Below, in pieces: positions 1 through 8,957 of a stretch of DNA of 64,000 bases. The stretch covers positions 186,001 through 250,000 of the forward strand of contig NZ_VTOY01000003.1 of the NCBI RefSeq assembly GCF_008271295.1, read 5' to 3'. Numbering within the stretch: position 1 is the stretch's first letter; every line of letters begins with the position of its first letter. The notes beneath the pieces are model-generated. The model had not been told where the DNA came from. It ran no database searches and worked only from the letters and a program-made list of their open reading frames with translations. Origin of the DNA: Pseudoselenomonas ruminis. Lineage in GTDB: Bacteria; Bacillota; Negativicutes; Selenomonadales; Selenomonadaceae. A program made the translations under genes and the position numbers.

Positions 1-2
1 CT

Positions 3-221
3 TTTGTTGTCCAATTGGGCAGTGTCGATATCACAATCAACGAGTTCTTGACACTTGGTTTTGGTGATGTCCTGCAAATGGATGCTAAGGTCAATGACAA
101 CCTGCTCTGCATGGTAGGGCATAAGCCCAAATTCTATTGCCGGCCGGGGACATCCGGAAAGAAAATGGCAGTACAAATTACAAAAATAATTAACGAAGGA
201 GATGAAGATACTGATGAGTGA
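3..221 (+). CDS. fliM: Flagellar motor switch protein FliM, C-terminal end (5' part outside window)
   Basis: Only the last 72 residues are present; the frame is open to the window edge. They form a surface-presentation-of-antigens (SpoA) domain with the pattern VQLGSVDIT...FLTLGFGDVLQMD, typical of the FliM/FliN C terminus that builds the lower C-ring of the motor. FliM binds phospho-CheY through its N terminus, which is not visible here. The stop codon overlaps the start of fliY by 8 bases, indicating translational coupling of two switch proteins. The call depends on the SpoA signature and on fliY following directly. Confidence 0.9.
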   Translation, partial: FVVQLGSVDITINEFLTLGFGDVLQMDAKVNDNLLCMVGHKPKFYCRPGTSGKKMAVQITKIINEGDEDTDE

Positions 222-1443
222 CGATATGATCTCGCAAGAGGAGATTGACGCCCTGCTGAACGGCGGCGCTATACCGGATGCAGGCGATGCAGCCCCCGCG
301 GGAGAGTCGGAGGCAGCAGCTGAACCTGCCGCAGACAGTAGTTCATCTCAGCTCGATGATGTACTCACAGATGTCGAAAAGGATGCGTTAGGGGAAATCG
401 GTAACATATCGATGGGGAGTGCTGCGACGACCCTTTCGGTATTGCTGGGCCACAAGGTAAGCATCACGACGCCTACGGTGTCGGTTGCGACCATGAGCAT
501 CATTCAGGAGCAGTATCCAATGCCGTACCTCATTGTTGAGGTCGGATATACGATTGGTATAGATGGCAATAATGTCCTGGCTATTCAGGCGCAGGATGCG
601 GCAATCATCGCGGACCTTATGATGGGCGGTGATGGTACGAATCCTGATACGGAAATCAATGAAATCGCAATGAGTGCTGTCGGCGAATCCATGAACCAGA
701 TGATGGGAACCGTGGCAACGTCGCTTTCTACGATGTTCAACAAGAAAATCGATATTTCTCCGCCAAAGGTGAATTTGATTGACTTTGGCAGTGAGGATAA
801 GGTTACCGAACTGGTTGGAAAAGATGAGCCGGTTGTCCGTACGTCTTTCCGTATGGAAGTCGATGGTTTGATTGACAGCGAAATCATGCAAATCCTTCCG
901 GTATCGGTAGCCAAGGAAATGGTTGAGTCGCTGACGAATGGGGCCGCAGAAGAAGAGCCGGAACCAGAGCCAGTACCAGCGGCACCAGCCCCGGCTCCGG
1001 CCGCGCCGGCTGCGGCACCAGCGGCACCAGCCCCGGCTCCGGCTCCAGCCGCCGCACCGCCACCGATGGCAGCAGCTCCTGCCGCTGGTTATGGGATGGC
1101 AATGCAGCCGCATGTGGCGACTAATGTTCCGGTCCAGTCGGCGCAGTTTACGCCGCTTAATATGCAGCCGGTTCAGGTCAATGATGCGAATATCGGCTTA
1201 ATCCTGGACGTACCGCTTTCTGTAACGGTAGAGCTGGGACGCACGAAAAAATCAATCAAGGAGATTCTCGAGCTTACGAACGGTTCAATCGTAGAACTCG
1301 AGAAATTGGCTGGCGAGCCAGTGGACATTCAGGTTAACGGTAAGTTCCTGGCGAAAGGCGAGGTTGTTGTCATTGATGAGAACTTCGGCGTTCGCATTAC
1401 CGAGATAGCAAGTCCGGCAGAGCGAGCTGCAAAACTTCAGTAA
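214..1443 (+). CDS. fliY: Flagellar motor switch phosphatase FliY (CheC-like plus FliN-like)
   Basis: A 409-residue C-ring protein that dephosphorylates CheY-P at the switch, as known for Bacillus FliY. After a short N-terminal EIDALL segment (FliM/FliY-type CheY-P-binding motif) comes a CheC-like domain with two phosphatase-type helices, EIGNISMG and VGESMNQMMG. A long Pro/Ala linker of about 50 residues follows, then a C-terminal FliN/SpoA domain (LDVPLSVTVELG). No separate fliN is in the window, so this protein probably supplies the FliN function. The start ATG at 214 is preferred over the one at 202, because an AAGGAG at 196-201 would abut the latter; spacing to 214 is 12 bases. Linker DNA is repetitive. 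Confidence 0.93.
   Translation: MSDDMISQEEIDALLNGGAIPDAGDAAPAGESEAAAEPAADSSSSQLDDVLTDVEKDALGEIGNISMGSAATTLSVLLGHKVSITTPTVSVATMSIIQEQYPMPYLIVEVGYTIGIDGNNVLAIQAQDAAIIADLMMGGDGTNPDTEINEIAMSAVGESMNQMMGTVATSLSTMFNKKIDISPPKVNLIDFGSEDKVTELVGKDEPVVRTSFRMEVDGLIDSEIMQILPVSVAKEMVESLTNGAAEEEPEPEPVPAAPAPAPAAPAAAPAAPAPAPAPAAAPPPMAAAPAAGYGMAMQPHVATNVPVQSAQFTPLNMQPVQVNDANIGLILDVPLSVTVELGRTKKSIKEILELTNGSIVELEKLAGEPVDIQVNGKFLAKGEVVVIDENFGVRITEIASPAERAAKLQ
975..1042 (+). repeat. 26-bp direct repeat encoding the FliY Pro/Ala linker
   Basis: Two identical 26-base copies lie at 975-1000 and 1017-1042, offset by 42 bases (14 codons), inside the Ala/Pro linker of fliY. The offset is a multiple of three, so recombination or slippage between copies would change linker length without a frameshift. 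Confidence 0.85.
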
Positions 1444-1479
1444 TCCTCTGAGGAACTGGAGACAGGCGGAGACGCACTC

Positions 1480-1508
1480 TTGCCTACCAATGGACTTTCT
1501 TATATAAT
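1480..1508 (+). promoter_or_regulatory. Candidate sigma-70-type promoter before cheY
   Basis: TTGCCT at 1480-1485 and TATAAT at 1503-1508 are separated by 17 bases in the 121-base gap between fliY and cheY, the largest gap in this part of the operon. It would allow cheY and the downstream export-gate genes to be transcribed independently of the upstream fla genes. Confidence 0.6.
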
Positions 1509-1564
1509 TAAGTTAAAGTTGAACCAAGTCGAATGATTTCTTTAAAGATGAGGAGAGATGAAAC

Positions 1565-1927
1565 ATGGCAGTACGAGTTTTGGTCGTTGACGATGCGGCA
1601 TTCATGAGAATGATGGTTAAGGACATTCTCTCGAAGAATGGCTATGAAGTTGTTGGCGAAGCTGAGAATGGGATGAAAGCTCTGGAGAAATATCAGGAGC
1701 TTAAACCAGATCTTGTTACCATGGATATCACGATGCCGGAGATGGATGGTATCAGTGCGGTTAAAGAGATTAAAAAAGTTGACCCGAATGCTAAAATCGT
1801 TATGTGCAGCGCCATGGGCCAGCAGGCAATGGTCATTGAAGCAATTCAGGCCGGTGCCCGTGACTTTATTGTTAAGCCGTTCCAGGCAGACCGTGTTCTG
1901 GAGGCTGTCCGTAAAGCAGTAGGCTAA
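1565..1927 (+). CDS. cheY: Chemotaxis response regulator CheY
   Basis: A 120-residue single-domain receiver. Visible key residues are the acidic pair D9-D10, phospho-acceptor D54 in VTMDITMP, S82 in the switch Ser/Thr position and K104 in FIVKPF. CheA phosphorylates it; CheY-P binds FliM/FliY and changes flagellar rotation. Lying between fliY and fliO is the Bacillus-type operon position. A GAGGAG ribosome binding site precedes the ATG, and its stop codon shares one base with the fliO start (TAATG). Confidence 0.95.
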   Translation: MAVRVLVVDDAAFMRMMVKDILSKNGYEVVGEAENGMKALEKYQELKPDLVTMDITMPEMDGISAVKEIKKVDPNAKIVMCSAMGQQAMVIEAIQAGARDFIVKPFQADRVLEAVRKAVG

Positions 1928-2451
1928 TGGAGAGAAAATATATTCTATTGGCGTGTGTTGTGGGGATACTGGTTACTCTAGTCATGATGGATCCGGCCCT
2001 GGCTGCTGAAGAAGCAGCCAAGGGCGGGTATCTGTCTGGCTATGAGAATACTGACCCCAAGCCATCGTCGATTTCCTGGTGGTCGACAATTGCTTATTTG
2101 GTCAGCCTTTTTGCCATATTTATTTTTGTGGTGGGGCTGGCTTATTTTGCTGCTCGTTTTCTCGGTGGCCATTTTGCCCAGCGGAAAATGGGTTATGGCG
2201 GGAAGATTTTATCTCATTTGCCGTTAGGCCCGAACCGCTCGGTTTGCATTATGGAGATGGCTGGCCGCGTGTTCATGCTGGGGGTCACAGAGCATTCCAT
2301 AACGCTTTTGACCGAGATTACCGATATGGATGAGATAGACCGTCTTCATCGCGAAGAGCAGAACGGACTGAAGGTGCCAGAGATGTTTTCCCAGCAGTTC
2401 GGAGCGCTTTCTGACTTTGTCCAGAAGGTTCCACCGATTTTCCGCAAGTAA
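1927..2451 (+). CDS. fliO: Flagellar biosynthesis protein FliO
   Basis: A 174-residue membrane protein of the FliO/FliZ family, which chaperones assembly of the FliP ring in the flagellar type III export gate. It has an N-terminal signal-like hydrophobic stretch (LLACVVGILVTLVMM, then ALA), a second membrane span near residues 55-78 (SLFAIFIFVVGLAYFAARFL) and a soluble C-terminal part. FliO is poorly conserved, so the call rests on architecture and on fliP following. Translation probably couples to cheY through the overlapping TAATG. Confidence 0.85.
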   Translation: MERKYILLACVVGILVTLVMMDPALAAEEAAKGGYLSGYENTDPKPSSISWWSTIAYLVSLFAIFIFVVGLAYFAARFLGGHFAQRKMGYGGKILSHLPLGPNRSVCIMEMAGRVFMLGVTEHSITLLTEITDMDEIDRLHREEQNGLKVPEMFSQQFGALSDFVQKVPPIFRK

Positions 2452-2502
2452 CGATATGGTTGATTCTGATTTATGATACGAAACAAAAGGGGTTGTAGGC
2501 GC

Positions 2503-3258
2503 TTGAAACGTCGGGATGTTCTTATCCTGTTGGGAGGTTTGGTTCTCCTGCTTTTTATGACCAATGACGCTTTGGCAGCGCCTTTGATTCCTGCAGTCAA
2601 TGTGGATGTAGGTTCATCGAATAAACCGCAGGATGTCGCAGTGACACTGCAGGTTATGGCGCTGTTGACGATATTGACATTAGCTCCGGGTATACTGATT
2701 ATGACGACATCGTTTGTGCGGATTGTCGTCGTTATTGGTTTTCTGCGCAATGCATTGTCAACGCAAAATGTGCCGCCAAACCAGGTGGTCATTGCTTTGT
2801 CGTTATTCTTGACCTTTTATATCATGGCTCCCTATTGGGGACAGGCAAATGAAAATGGACTCCAACCCTATATGGCGGGGCAGATTACCCAGGAAGAGGC
2901 GTTGGATAATGTGGCGGCGCCAATCCGCGAGTTCATGTTCAAGCAGACACGTGAGTCGGACTTAGCGCTGTTTGTCAACTTGTCTGATGCGGAGCGGCCT
3001 GATGGCCCGGAAGATGTTTCAACATTTACACTGATTCCGGCCTTTATCATCAGTGAGCTTAAGACAGCATTCCAGATAGGCTTTATGATTTATGTGCCGT
3101 TTATTGTCATTGATATGATTGTGGCAAGTACGCTGATGTCCATGGGTATGATGATGCTGCCGCCGGTTATGATATCATTGCCATTCAAGATTTTGCTGTT
3201 TGTCATGGTTGATGGCTGGCATCTGTTGATAAAGTCTCTTATTGTCAGCTTTAAGTAG
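2503..3258 (+). CDS. fliP: Flagellar type III export gate protein FliP
   Basis: A 251-residue multi-span protein forming, with FliQ and FliR, the export-gate channel in the inner membrane. It begins with a cleavable-type signal (ILLGGLVLLLFMTNDALAA) and contains the family pattern LTLAPGILIMTTSFVRIVVV plus a late span ending MMMLPPVMISLPFKILLFV. The TTG start at 2503 is chosen because an AAAAGGGG at 2485-2492 sits about 10 bases upstream; an in-frame ATG at 2473 lacks a ribosome binding site and would add ten basic residues. Confidence 0.93.
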   Translation: MKRRDVLILLGGLVLLLFMTNDALAAPLIPAVNVDVGSSNKPQDVAVTLQVMALLTILTLAPGILIMTTSFVRIVVVIGFLRNALSTQNVPPNQVVIALSLFLTFYIMAPYWGQANENGLQPYMAGQITQEEALDNVAAPIREFMFKQTRESDLALFVNLSDAERPDGPEDVSTFTLIPAFIISELKTAFQIGFMIYVPFIVIDMIVASTLMSMGMMMLPPVMISLPFKILLFVMVDGWHLLIKSLIVSFK

Positions 3259-3288
3259 CCGGGGAGATGAATGAGGAGGTTTGTTGCA

Positions 3289-3558
3289 ATGTCGGGAGAT
3301 CTGGTAGTCCAGCTGGGACAGGAAGCCTTGTTTATCGTTATGCTGGTTTCCGCACCGATGCTCGGATTGGGCTTGATTGTCGGTCTCTTGGTCAGTGTTT
3401 TCCAGGCAACGACTTCCATTCAGGAGCAGACACTGGCCTTTATTCCGAAAATTATTGCCGTTTTCGTGGCTATTTTGGTATTTGGCCCATGGATGCTTCG
3501 CATTATGGTAGAGTATTTGACCAATGTCCTGGTCAATTTGCCATCCTATATCGGCTGA
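3289..3558 (+). CDS. fliQ: Flagellar export gate protein FliQ
   Basis: An 89-residue, two-span protein, the usual FliQ length. The family pattern LVSAPMLGLGLIVGLLVSVFQ followed by QEQTLAFIPK is plain. FliQ subunits pack around the FliP/FliR core of the export gate. The start at 3289 has GAGGAGG nine bases upstream; an earlier in-frame ATG at 3271 would overlap that ribosome binding site. It lies 30 bases after fliP and 11 before fliR. Confidence 0.95.
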   Translation: MSGDLVVQLGQEALFIVMLVSAPMLGLGLIVGLLVSVFQATTSIQEQTLAFIPKIIAVFVAILVFGPWMLRIMVEYLTNVLVNLPSYIG

Positions 3559-3569
3559 AGGAGTGAATA

Positions 3570-4352
3570 ATGGATTTCTATGATCTTTTGGAGGGGCATG
3601 CAGCAGTCTTTATGCTTCTGATGACCCGGGTCAGCGGGATATTCGTTATTTCTCCGTTTTTTGGCAGCTTGAATATCCCGGTGTATTTTCGCGCAGCGGC
3701 GTCTTTGGCCTTTGCGATTGTACTGTTTCCGGTAATCGACAATTTTTCGGATATTCATGCACCAGCATCGATATGGGCCTATTCTTTTGCGGTCTTGTCC
3801 GAGCTGTTTATCGGCTGGCTTATTGGTTTTGTTGCTTATATTTCCTTTGCGGCAATTACGATGGCCGGTAAGGTAATGGATATGCAGGTCGGTTTTGCCA
3901 TTGTAAATGTAATGGATCCAACTTCCGGTCAGCAGATGCCGCTTATCGGAAGTTTTCTTTATAATTTAACCGTCATTGTTTTTCTGGTAGTGAACGGTCA
4001 TCATATGATTATCGATGCCTTGTTCGAAAGTGTTAAGATGGTTCCGCTGCTGTCGATGGAACCGTCGCTGTCGCTGCCGATGATTATTGCTAATTTCACC
4101 ACAGGCATATTCCTGACGGGCATGAAGATTGCCATGCCGGTGACTTTTGCGATTTTGCTGACGAATGTGGGACTGGGAATACTGGCCCGCACAATGCCGC
4201 AGATGAACATCTTTGTTGTCGGTATTCCGATGCAGCTTACTGTTGGTATTCTGATTTTATCGATGGTGCTGCCTTTTTATGTGTTATTCCTGGATGTGCT
4301 GTTCAATGAAATGTATGGAAATATCACAATTGCCTTACAGGCATTACAATAG
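3570..4352 (+). CDS. fliR: Flagellar export gate protein FliR
   Basis: A 260-residue integral membrane protein with about six hydrophobic segments, the usual FliR size. It completes the FliPQR channel. Recognisable parts are the N-terminal MTRVSGIFVISPFFG and the central GQQMPLIGSFLYNL region. AAGGAGTG precedes the ATG. Its 3' end overlaps the flhB reading frame, which suggests coupled synthesis of two gate components. Confidence 0.94.
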   Translation: MDFYDLLEGHAAVFMLLMTRVSGIFVISPFFGSLNIPVYFRAAASLAFAIVLFPVIDNFSDIHAPASIWAYSFAVLSELFIGWLIGFVAYISFAAITMAGKVMDMQVGFAIVNVMDPTSGQQMPLIGSFLYNLTVIVFLVVNGHHMIIDALFESVKMVPLLSMEPSLSLPMIIANFTTGIFLTGMKIAMPVTFAILLTNVGLGILARTMPQMNIFVVGIPMQLTVGILILSMVLPFYVLFLDVLFNEMYGNITIALQALQ

Positions 4353-5433
4353 AACACCGTTTGCGTTTGACCTTCAGCGCTTTGCCGGAGATAAGACGGA
4401 GGAACCAACTTCCAAAAAGCGCGCAGATGCGAAGAAGAAAGGCCAGGTCGGGCGAAGTACAGAACTCAATACGGCGTTTGTACTGCTGGCTGGTTTTTTC
4501 GTTATCAAGGTGTTATGGGAGCATATCTATCATTCGATTGCTGCCTATACAACTTATGTGTTTTCCCATCCCAACCAGCCGGTGGATACGGAGAATATTG
4601 TCCGTATTTTCATCGGCATCATTGAATTGATGGCCCAGACGGCACTGCCTGTCATGTTTGCGATTCTGCTGGTAGGGCTGGCGATTAATGTCTTCCAGGT
4701 TGGTTTGAATTTCAATACGGAATCCATTGGCTTCAAGCCGGATAAACTCAATCCCATCAATGGTTTTGGCCGCATTTTTTCCAAGCGCTCATTGGTAGAG
4801 TTGGTCAAGTCGTTGTTTAAAATCGCTATCATTGGTTATTTTTTATATCGATTTTTATCTGAACAGCTGCTGGCAATGCCTCAGTTTATTTACTTTGATT
4901 TGGCCACCAGTCTGGGACAGGTTGCCAATATCGTCTTTAAGATGGCGTTCCAGGTTATTGGCGTCATCATTGTGCTTGGTATTTTGGATTATGGCTACCA
5001 AAAATGGCAGACAACCCAGGACCTCAAAATGACCAAGCAGGAAGTTAAAGATGAAATGAAGCAGACCGAAGGTGACCCGCAGATTAAGGGAAAGATAAAG
5101 CAGAAGCAGCGTCAGATGGCTATGAGCCGTATGATGCAGGAGGTTCCGAAAGCAGACGTCATTGTCACGAACCCGACTCACTTTGCGGTTGCCCTGCAAT
5201 ATAAAAAAGGTATGGTTGCTCCGGTTATTGTCGCCAAGGGGCAGGATCTCGTGGCTAAGCGAATCAAGGAAATCGCGCGGGATTCCCAGGTACCTATTGT
5301 CGAAAATCGCCCGCTTGCTCGTGCCCTTTATGCAGGAGCTGAAGTGGGAGATATGGTTCCTTCGGAACTTTATCAAGCGGTTGCCGAAGTTCTGGCATAT
5401 GTCTACCGCTTAAAGCATCGCCGCAGGGCGTAA
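4330..5433 (+). CDS. flhB: Flagellar export switch protein FlhB
   Basis: About 367 residues. Hydrophobic N-terminal half with four spans, then a cytoplasmic domain containing the autocleavage motif NPTH (in VIVTNPTHFAVALQY), which switches substrate specificity from rod/hook to filament. The conserved segment DKTEEPTSKKRADAKKKGQ marks the N terminus. The start is uncertain: the frame stays open to ATGs at 4279 and 4315, and a TTG at 4330 gives the most family-like N terminus (PYRHYN, then FAFDLQRFAG). None has a strong ribosome binding site, consistent with coupling to fliR, which it overlaps by about 20 bases. Confidence 0.93.
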   Translation: MPYRHYNRTPFAFDLQRFAGDKTEEPTSKKRADAKKKGQVGRSTELNTAFVLLAGFFVIKVLWEHIYHSIAAYTTYVFSHPNQPVDTENIVRIFIGIIELMAQTALPVMFAILLVGLAINVFQVGLNFNTESIGFKPDKLNPINGFGRIFSKRSLVELVKSLFKIAIIGYFLYRFLSEQLLAMPQFIYFDLATSLGQVANIVFKMAFQVIGVIIVLGILDYGYQKWQTTQDLKMTKQEVKDEMKQTEGDPQIKGKIKQKQRQMAMSRMMQEVPKADVIVTNPTHFAVALQYKKGMVAPVIVAKGQDLVAKRIKEIARDSQVPIVENRPLARALYAGAEVGDMVPSELYQAVAEVLAYVYRLKHRRRA

Positions 5434-5479
5434 GCGTATACCATTTGTTTTTATTGATTTTATATAAGGAGAGTCGTTT

Positions 5480-7567
5480 ATGGCTGCACCACAGGCAGCT
5501 GCCCCTTCCAATGTCTTTGGTCAGGGCAGTTTTATTCAAAAATACAGTGACGTAATGATTGCAGTGGCCATCATTACGATCGTTGTCATGATGATTATTC
5601 CGCTGCCGACGCTGCTGCTGGATATGTTGATTTGCTTGAACATCACGATTGCCTTGCTGCTCGTGATGGCAGTAATCTACAATAAGGAGGCACTGGATTT
5701 ATCTATTTTCCCATCCTTATTGCTTATTACGACATTATTCCGGTTGGCACTCAACATTTCTTCTACGCGTCTTATCCTGTTGGATGGTTATGCTGGTGAA
5801 GTCATTACGGCGTTTGGTAACTTCGTTGTCGGTGGTAATCCGGTTGTCGGTTTTATCATGTTCGTCATCCTGGTTGCCATTAACTTTATCGTTATCACCA
5901 AAGGTTCGGAGCGTGTCGCAGAGGTATCGGCACGATTCACCCTCGATGCTATGCCTGGTAAACAGATGTCCATCGATGCTGACCTCAATCAGGGTGCTAT
6001 TACCGATGCTGAGGCAAAGATCCGCCGTGAAAAGATTCAGCATGAAGCGGATTTCTTCGGCGCAATGGACGGTGCTTCTAAGTTCGTAAAAGGTGATGCC
6101 ATCGCGGCAATTCTCATTATGTTCATTAACATAGCCGGTGGTTTTATCATTGGTATGATGCAGCGTAATTTGGATGCTGCCCAGGCATTGCAGACGTATA
6201 CACTGCTGACCGTAGGTGAGGGCTTGGTAAGCCAGATTCCGGCACTGCTGATTTCAACGGCGACCGGTCTTATCGTTACGCGTGCGGGAGCCGAAGGCAA
6301 TATCGGCAGCGATATGGTTGGACAGCTGTTCCGCAATGACCGCATCTTTTTCATCTTGACGGGCGTATTGCTGTTCTTTGCAATTATTCCTGGTCTGCCG
6401 GGAATTCCGTTTTTGAGTTTGTCGATTGCCTGCCTGTTTATCGGCCGTCTCTTGCGGCAGGGTACTGAAGTAAAGGCTGAAACCCAGAAGGAAGAGAAAA
6501 AGGTACAGGAAAAGAAAAAAGCGACGACACCGGAAAATATTGTTTCGCTGCTGCAGGTAGACCCCATGGAGCTGGAAATCGGCTACTCGTTGATTCCGCT
6601 GGTTGATACCGGACAGGGCGGTGACCTGCTCGACCGTATCGTTATGATTCGCCGCCAGTGTGCATTAGAACTTGGTCTTGTTGTGCCGACGATTCGCATT
6701 CGCGATAACATTCAGATTAAGCCGAATGCTTATATCATCAAGCTCAAGGGCATTGAGATAGCAAAAGGCGAACTGATGCTGGACCATTATCTGGCTATGA
6801 ACTCCGGAACGGTATTCGAAGAAGTTCCGGGTATCGAGACAACCGAACCAGCCTTTGGGCTGCCGGCACTCTGGATTCCTGAGAATGAACGCGAGCAGGC
6901 TGAGCTCAATGGCTATACGGTAGTTGATGCCGTATCGGTACTGGCAACGCATTTAACGGAGGTCATCAAGCAGCATGCGGATGAAATCTTGGGACGTCAG
7001 GAAACTCAGAATCTTGTCGACAATCTCAAGAAGACCAATCAGGCATTGGTGGACGAGGTCGTTCCAGACCTCATGAGTGTGGGCGAAATCCAGAAGGTTT
7101 TGGCCAACTTGCTGCGTGAGCGCATTTCGATTCGTGATATGGCGACCATTCTTGAGGTGTTGTCTGATTATGCCCGCGCGACGAAAGATACGGAAATACT
7201 TACGGAATATGTCCGTCATGCGATGGCACGCCAGATTACTCAGCAGAATGTACAGAATGGTACATTGCCGTGCATCACGCTGGACCCGGCGCTGGAAAAC
7301 CGGATTGCCGGTGGTGTGCAGCGCACGGACCACGGCTCGTATGTCAGCCTTGACCCCGATTCACTGCAGAATCTTGTCAATGCGCTCAACAATGAATTGC
7401 CGAAACTTACCAATATGGGGTATCAGCCAATTGTGCTGACCAGTCCGGCAGTCCGCCTGTATTTCCGCAAGCTGGTAGAGCGCTCTGTGCCGGGCCTGAT
7501 CGTTTTGTCGCAGGCAGAAATTGAACAGAGTGTTGAAATTCAAATCCTTGGGGTGGTGAAGATCTAA
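5480..7567 (+). CDS. flhA: Flagellar export gate protein FlhA
   Basis: A 695-residue protein matching normal FlhA length. The N-terminal half carries about eight membrane spans and the FHIPEP-family stretch RLALNISSTRLIL...TKGSERVAEVSARFTLDAMPGKQMSID. The C-terminal cytoplasmic domain forms the nonameric ring that docks export substrates and chaperones. AAGGAGAG lies before the ATG. flhF follows immediately after the stop. The 46-base gap to flhB shows no terminator. Confidence 0.97.
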   Translation: MAAPQAAAPSNVFGQGSFIQKYSDVMIAVAIITIVVMMIIPLPTLLLDMLICLNITIALLLVMAVIYNKEALDLSIFPSLLLITTLFRLALNISSTRLILLDGYAGEVITAFGNFVVGGNPVVGFIMFVILVAINFIVITKGSERVAEVSARFTLDAMPGKQMSIDADLNQGAITDAEAKIRREKIQHEADFFGAMDGASKFVKGDAIAAILIMFINIAGGFIIGMMQRNLDAAQALQTYTLLTVGEGLVSQIPALLISTATGLIVTRAGAEGNIGSDMVGQLFRNDRIFFILTGVLLFFAIIPGLPGIPFLSLSIACLFIGRLLRQGTEVKAETQKEEKKVQEKKKATTPENIVSLLQVDPMELEIGYSLIPLVDTGQGGDLLDRIVMIRRQCALELGLVVPTIRIRDNIQIKPNAYIIKLKGIEIAKGELMLDHYLAMNSGTVFEEVPGIETTEPAFGLPALWIPENEREQAELNGYTVVDAVSVLATHLTEVIKQHADEILGRQETQNLVDNLKKTNQALVDEVVPDLMSVGEIQKVLANLLRERISIRDMATILEVLSDYARATKDTEILTEYVRHAMARQITQQNVQNGTLPCITLDPALENRIAGGVQRTDHGSYVSLDPDSLQNLVNALNNELPKLTNMGYQPIVLTSPAVRLYFRKLVERSVPGLIVLSQAEIEQSVEIQILGVVKI

Positions 7568-8956
7568 GTGCAAATAAAAGTAGTCAAAGCACCAACAATG
7601 AAAGAAGCAATGCAGCAGGTCAAAGAAGAGCTGGGGCCTGATGCCGTCATACTCCATACCAAAAAATATCGGGAAGGCGGTTTCTTGGGATATCATAGCA
7701 CGGAGGTCGTAGAAGTGACAGCAGCGATTGAAGACCAGGAGGATGCGGCCCTGAAAAAACGGGGAAAACGCAATGTGACAACGAAACAGAAGAAACCTGT
7801 AAGCGGCAGTACGTTGGATATTGTTTCTCCGGCAGCTCCGGTTATGCCATCGACTGTGCTTTCGCAATATAAAACAAATGGTACTGAGGCCGGGGTAAAG
7901 ATGGCAGAATCGCCCATTCCTGCCCCGAACTTTCAGCATATTCCCCCTGTACAGCCAATGCAGCCAGCACAGGCTGCTGCGGTATCCGATTACAATACAG
8001 TTATGGGCGGTCGCCCGGTTCATGAGACAGAACAGAAGGATGAAGTAGAAGACATGGCACAGTTTGGAATAGCTTCGGCGGCATCGAATCCTGAGGATGC
8101 GGAAAAAATTCAGCAGCTGCAAGATGAATTGGCCCAGATGAAAGCAATGCTGGCACAGGTTATGGGCAAGGACCAGCCTAAAGGGCAGGTTTCCATTCAG
8201 GAGGCGTTGCGGCTTCAGGAAGTCGATGAAGATATCGTTAAGGATATGGCCGCTTCCGTTCCGGCTGGGGAAACGCTTTTAGACCGTCTGGATGCGAAGG
8301 CACCCGATGTGCTGGCAGGCTACCTTGGCAAGACAATGAATTTTTCGGAGGGCATTGCGCTCAATAAACACGGCGTCCGCATAGTTGCCCTGATTGGCGC
8401 AACCGGGGTTGGTAAAACGACAACGCTGGCTAAAATCGCGGCGCGGTTTGTACTGGAAAAGAATATCAAGGCGGCCTTGATTACCGCCGATACGTATCGT
8501 ATTTCGGCTGTTGACCAGTTGAAAACCTATTCGGATATCATTGGACTGCCGCTAGAAATTGTTTATTCACCGGATGAACTCAAAGTTGCTATTCATAAAC
8601 ATCGTGACAAGGATTTGATTTTGATTGATACGGCTGGCCGGAGCCAGCACAATGACTATCAAATGAAGGAATTACAGGATTTTCTGGCCGTCAATTCCCA
8701 TATTGAACGTCATTTGGTAATGAGTGCAACAACGAAAAATCGCGATGCTGCTGAGATTTTGGAAAAATTCTCGGTTTGCAATCCGGACCGTGTAATCTTT
8801 ACGAAGGCCGATGAAACCAGCAGTGTTGGACTTATCTTGAATTTGCTGGCAAAAAAAGAGATTGCATTATCGTTCCTGACGAATGGCCAGAGCGTGCCGG
8901 ATGATATTGTCCCGGCAACGCCAAGAAAACTGGCTGAACTGTTATTGAGGGAATAA
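7568..8956 (+). CDS. flhF: Flagellar placement GTPase FlhF (SRP-type)
   Basis: A 462-residue SIMIBI GTPase related to Ffh and FtsY that sets flagellar site and number. The first 120 residues form a basic B domain, followed by a Pro/Gln-rich variable region. The NG domain has a P-loop GATGVGKTTT near residue 277, DTYR (TADTYRISAVDQLK), DTAGR and TKAD motifs. The start is GTG directly after the flhA stop codon; GGGGTGG lies upstream. Pairing with flhG downstream is the usual arrangement. Confidence 0.95.
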   Translation: MQIKVVKAPTMKEAMQQVKEELGPDAVILHTKKYREGGFLGYHSTEVVEVTAAIEDQEDAALKKRGKRNVTTKQKKPVSGSTLDIVSPAAPVMPSTVLSQYKTNGTEAGVKMAESPIPAPNFQHIPPVQPMQPAQAAAVSDYNTVMGGRPVHETEQKDEVEDMAQFGIASAASNPEDAEKIQQLQDELAQMKAMLAQVMGKDQPKGQVSIQEALRLQEVDEDIVKDMAASVPAGETLLDRLDAKAPDVLAGYLGKTMNFSEGIALNKHGVRIVALIGATGVGKTTTLAKIAARFVLEKNIKAALITADTYRISAVDQLKTYSDIIGLPLEIVYSPDELKVAIHKHRDKDLILIDTAGRSQHNDYQMKELQDFLAVNSHIERHLVMSATTKNRDAAEILEKFSVCNPDRVIFTKADETSSVGLILNLLAKKEIALSFLTNGQSVPDDIVPATPRKLAELLLRE

Positions 8957-8957
8957 T

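Noticed and set aside
4339-4390. The FlhB N-terminal string FDLQRFA resembles starts of phage capsid proteins (NLQLFA type).
   Set aside because: It is followed at once by a full FlhB sequence in flagellar context; the same short string also begins FlhB in clostridia.
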